NCBI GenBank assembly: GCA_026398835.1 | Contig: JAPLSD010000281.1 | Span: 1-5,416, forward strand | Length of the DNA: 5,416 bases | Direction: 5' to 3' | Source: Pseudomonas sp. | GTDB taxonomy: Bacteria; Pseudomonadota; Gammaproteobacteria; Pseudomonadales; Pseudomonadaceae | Shown: in pieces, positions 5,097 to 5,416 of the stretch | How the letters are laid out: every line of letters begins with the position of its first letter | Numbering within the stretch: the stretch's first letter is position 1 | Position numbers and translations under genes: made by a program | The notes under the pieces: model-generated | The model's database searches: none | The model's input: the letters and a program-made list of their open reading frames with translations, nothing else | What the model was told of the DNA's origin: nothing

Positions 5097-5416
5097 AGCG
5101 TCACAGCAAGATCAGCTTGCAAGGCTTGTTCCAGACACCACGCTTCGGCGTGTACGGTCAGCTCAGGCCAGTGTTTTTGCGTTGCGAGCCAATGCTCAGC
5201 CATTTTATTTCCGGCATTCCAGGCCCGCCACAGCCCCTTGAGCGCCTCCTTGGCGGGCGGCGACAAGCCCTCGGTGTAAAGCGCCAGAAACGCGTCGAGC
5301 TTGTCCAGGTGAATATCTTCTTCCTGCTGATAGATATGCCAAAGCAACGGCCGTCCCGCCCATTGCGCCCGCACGAAAGAATCTTCGCCGCGGACCGCAT
5401 TGAAATCGCAGCACCA
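5069..5416 (-). CDS. earP: EF-P arginine rhamnosyltransferase EarP (C-terminal part, 5' end outside window)
   Basis: The enzyme transfers rhamnose from dTDP-beta-L-rhamnose to Arg32 of EF-P, which activates it. The frame is open from the right edge (5416) to TGA at 5071-5069, giving the last 115 residues of a protein usually near 375-380. The family hallmark RGEDSFVRAQW is at residues 9-19 of this fragment; its Glu-Asp-Ser contacts the nucleotide-sugar diphosphate in solved EarP structures. It is followed by WHIYQQEEDIHLDKLDAFL, typical of the GT-B C-terminal domain (CAZy GT104, formerly DUF2331). The N-terminal catalytic aspartates are outside the window. A GTG at 5374 falls in the middle of the hallmark motif and is not the start. 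The efp gene follows at once, so enzyme and substrate are neighbours. Confidence 0.93.
   Translation of the reverse strand, partial: WCCDFNAVRGEDSFVRAQWAGRPLLWHIYQQEEDIHLDKLDAFLALYTEGLSPPAKEALKGLWRAWNAGNKMAEHWLATQKHWPELTVHAEAWCLEQALQADLAVTLVQFYRNWI

Overview
The window looks like chromosomal DNA of a Pseudomonas, probably of the P. fluorescens/putida type. It is moderately GC-rich and carries the divergent etfBA / ETF-quinone oxidoreductase pair of this genus. It also has an EF-P of the arginine (Arg32) type next to earP, a pairing found in Pseudomonas and some beta-proteobacteria. Species cannot be fixed from the sequence alone.

Layout from left to right. Positions 1-95 hold the 5' end of a minus-strand gene for a small exported glycine-rich protein, probably a glycine-zipper protein. 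After a strong terminator (287-311), the complete gene for electron transfer flavoprotein-ubiquinone oxidoreductase lies on the minus strand (331-1995, GTG start). A 543-base intergenic region (1996-2538) separates it from etfB (2539-3288) and etfA (3291-4235) on the plus strand. A structured 3' UTR with a 14-bp-stem terminator ends etfA, and a second terminator facing the other way ends efp. Elongation factor P (4447-5019, minus) follows, and the window closes inside the 3' end of earP (5069-5416, minus), the EF-P arginine rhamnosyltransferase.

The genes form two functional units. EtfA and EtfB make the soluble FAD/AMP heterodimer that collects electrons from acyl-CoA and related dehydrogenases. 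ETF-QO passes those electrons to the membrane ubiquinone pool. The two sides are transcribed divergently. A well-formed sigma-70 promoter for ETF-QO (TTGGAC-N17-TATAAT) has a 14-base match to the PsrA operator consensus next to its -35 box, which would tie this electron route to fatty-acid sensing. EarP and EF-P form the second unit: EarP rhamnosylates EF-P on Arg32 so that it can rescue ribosomes stalled at polyproline.

The protein-coding genes are ordinary core genes, and I see no sign of a new enzyme system, defence locus or CRISPR. The unexplained structure is in the non-coding DNA. The etfB leader has a 19-bp inverted repeat with one mismatch that encloses two further stem-loops and is followed by a tiny ORF and a UUCG hairpin. 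The efp leader has an inverted repeat that would pair with the efp Shine-Dalgarno only in read-through transcripts. The etfA 3' UTR has three stem-loops in tandem. These are inferences from base pairing read by eye and have not been tested.
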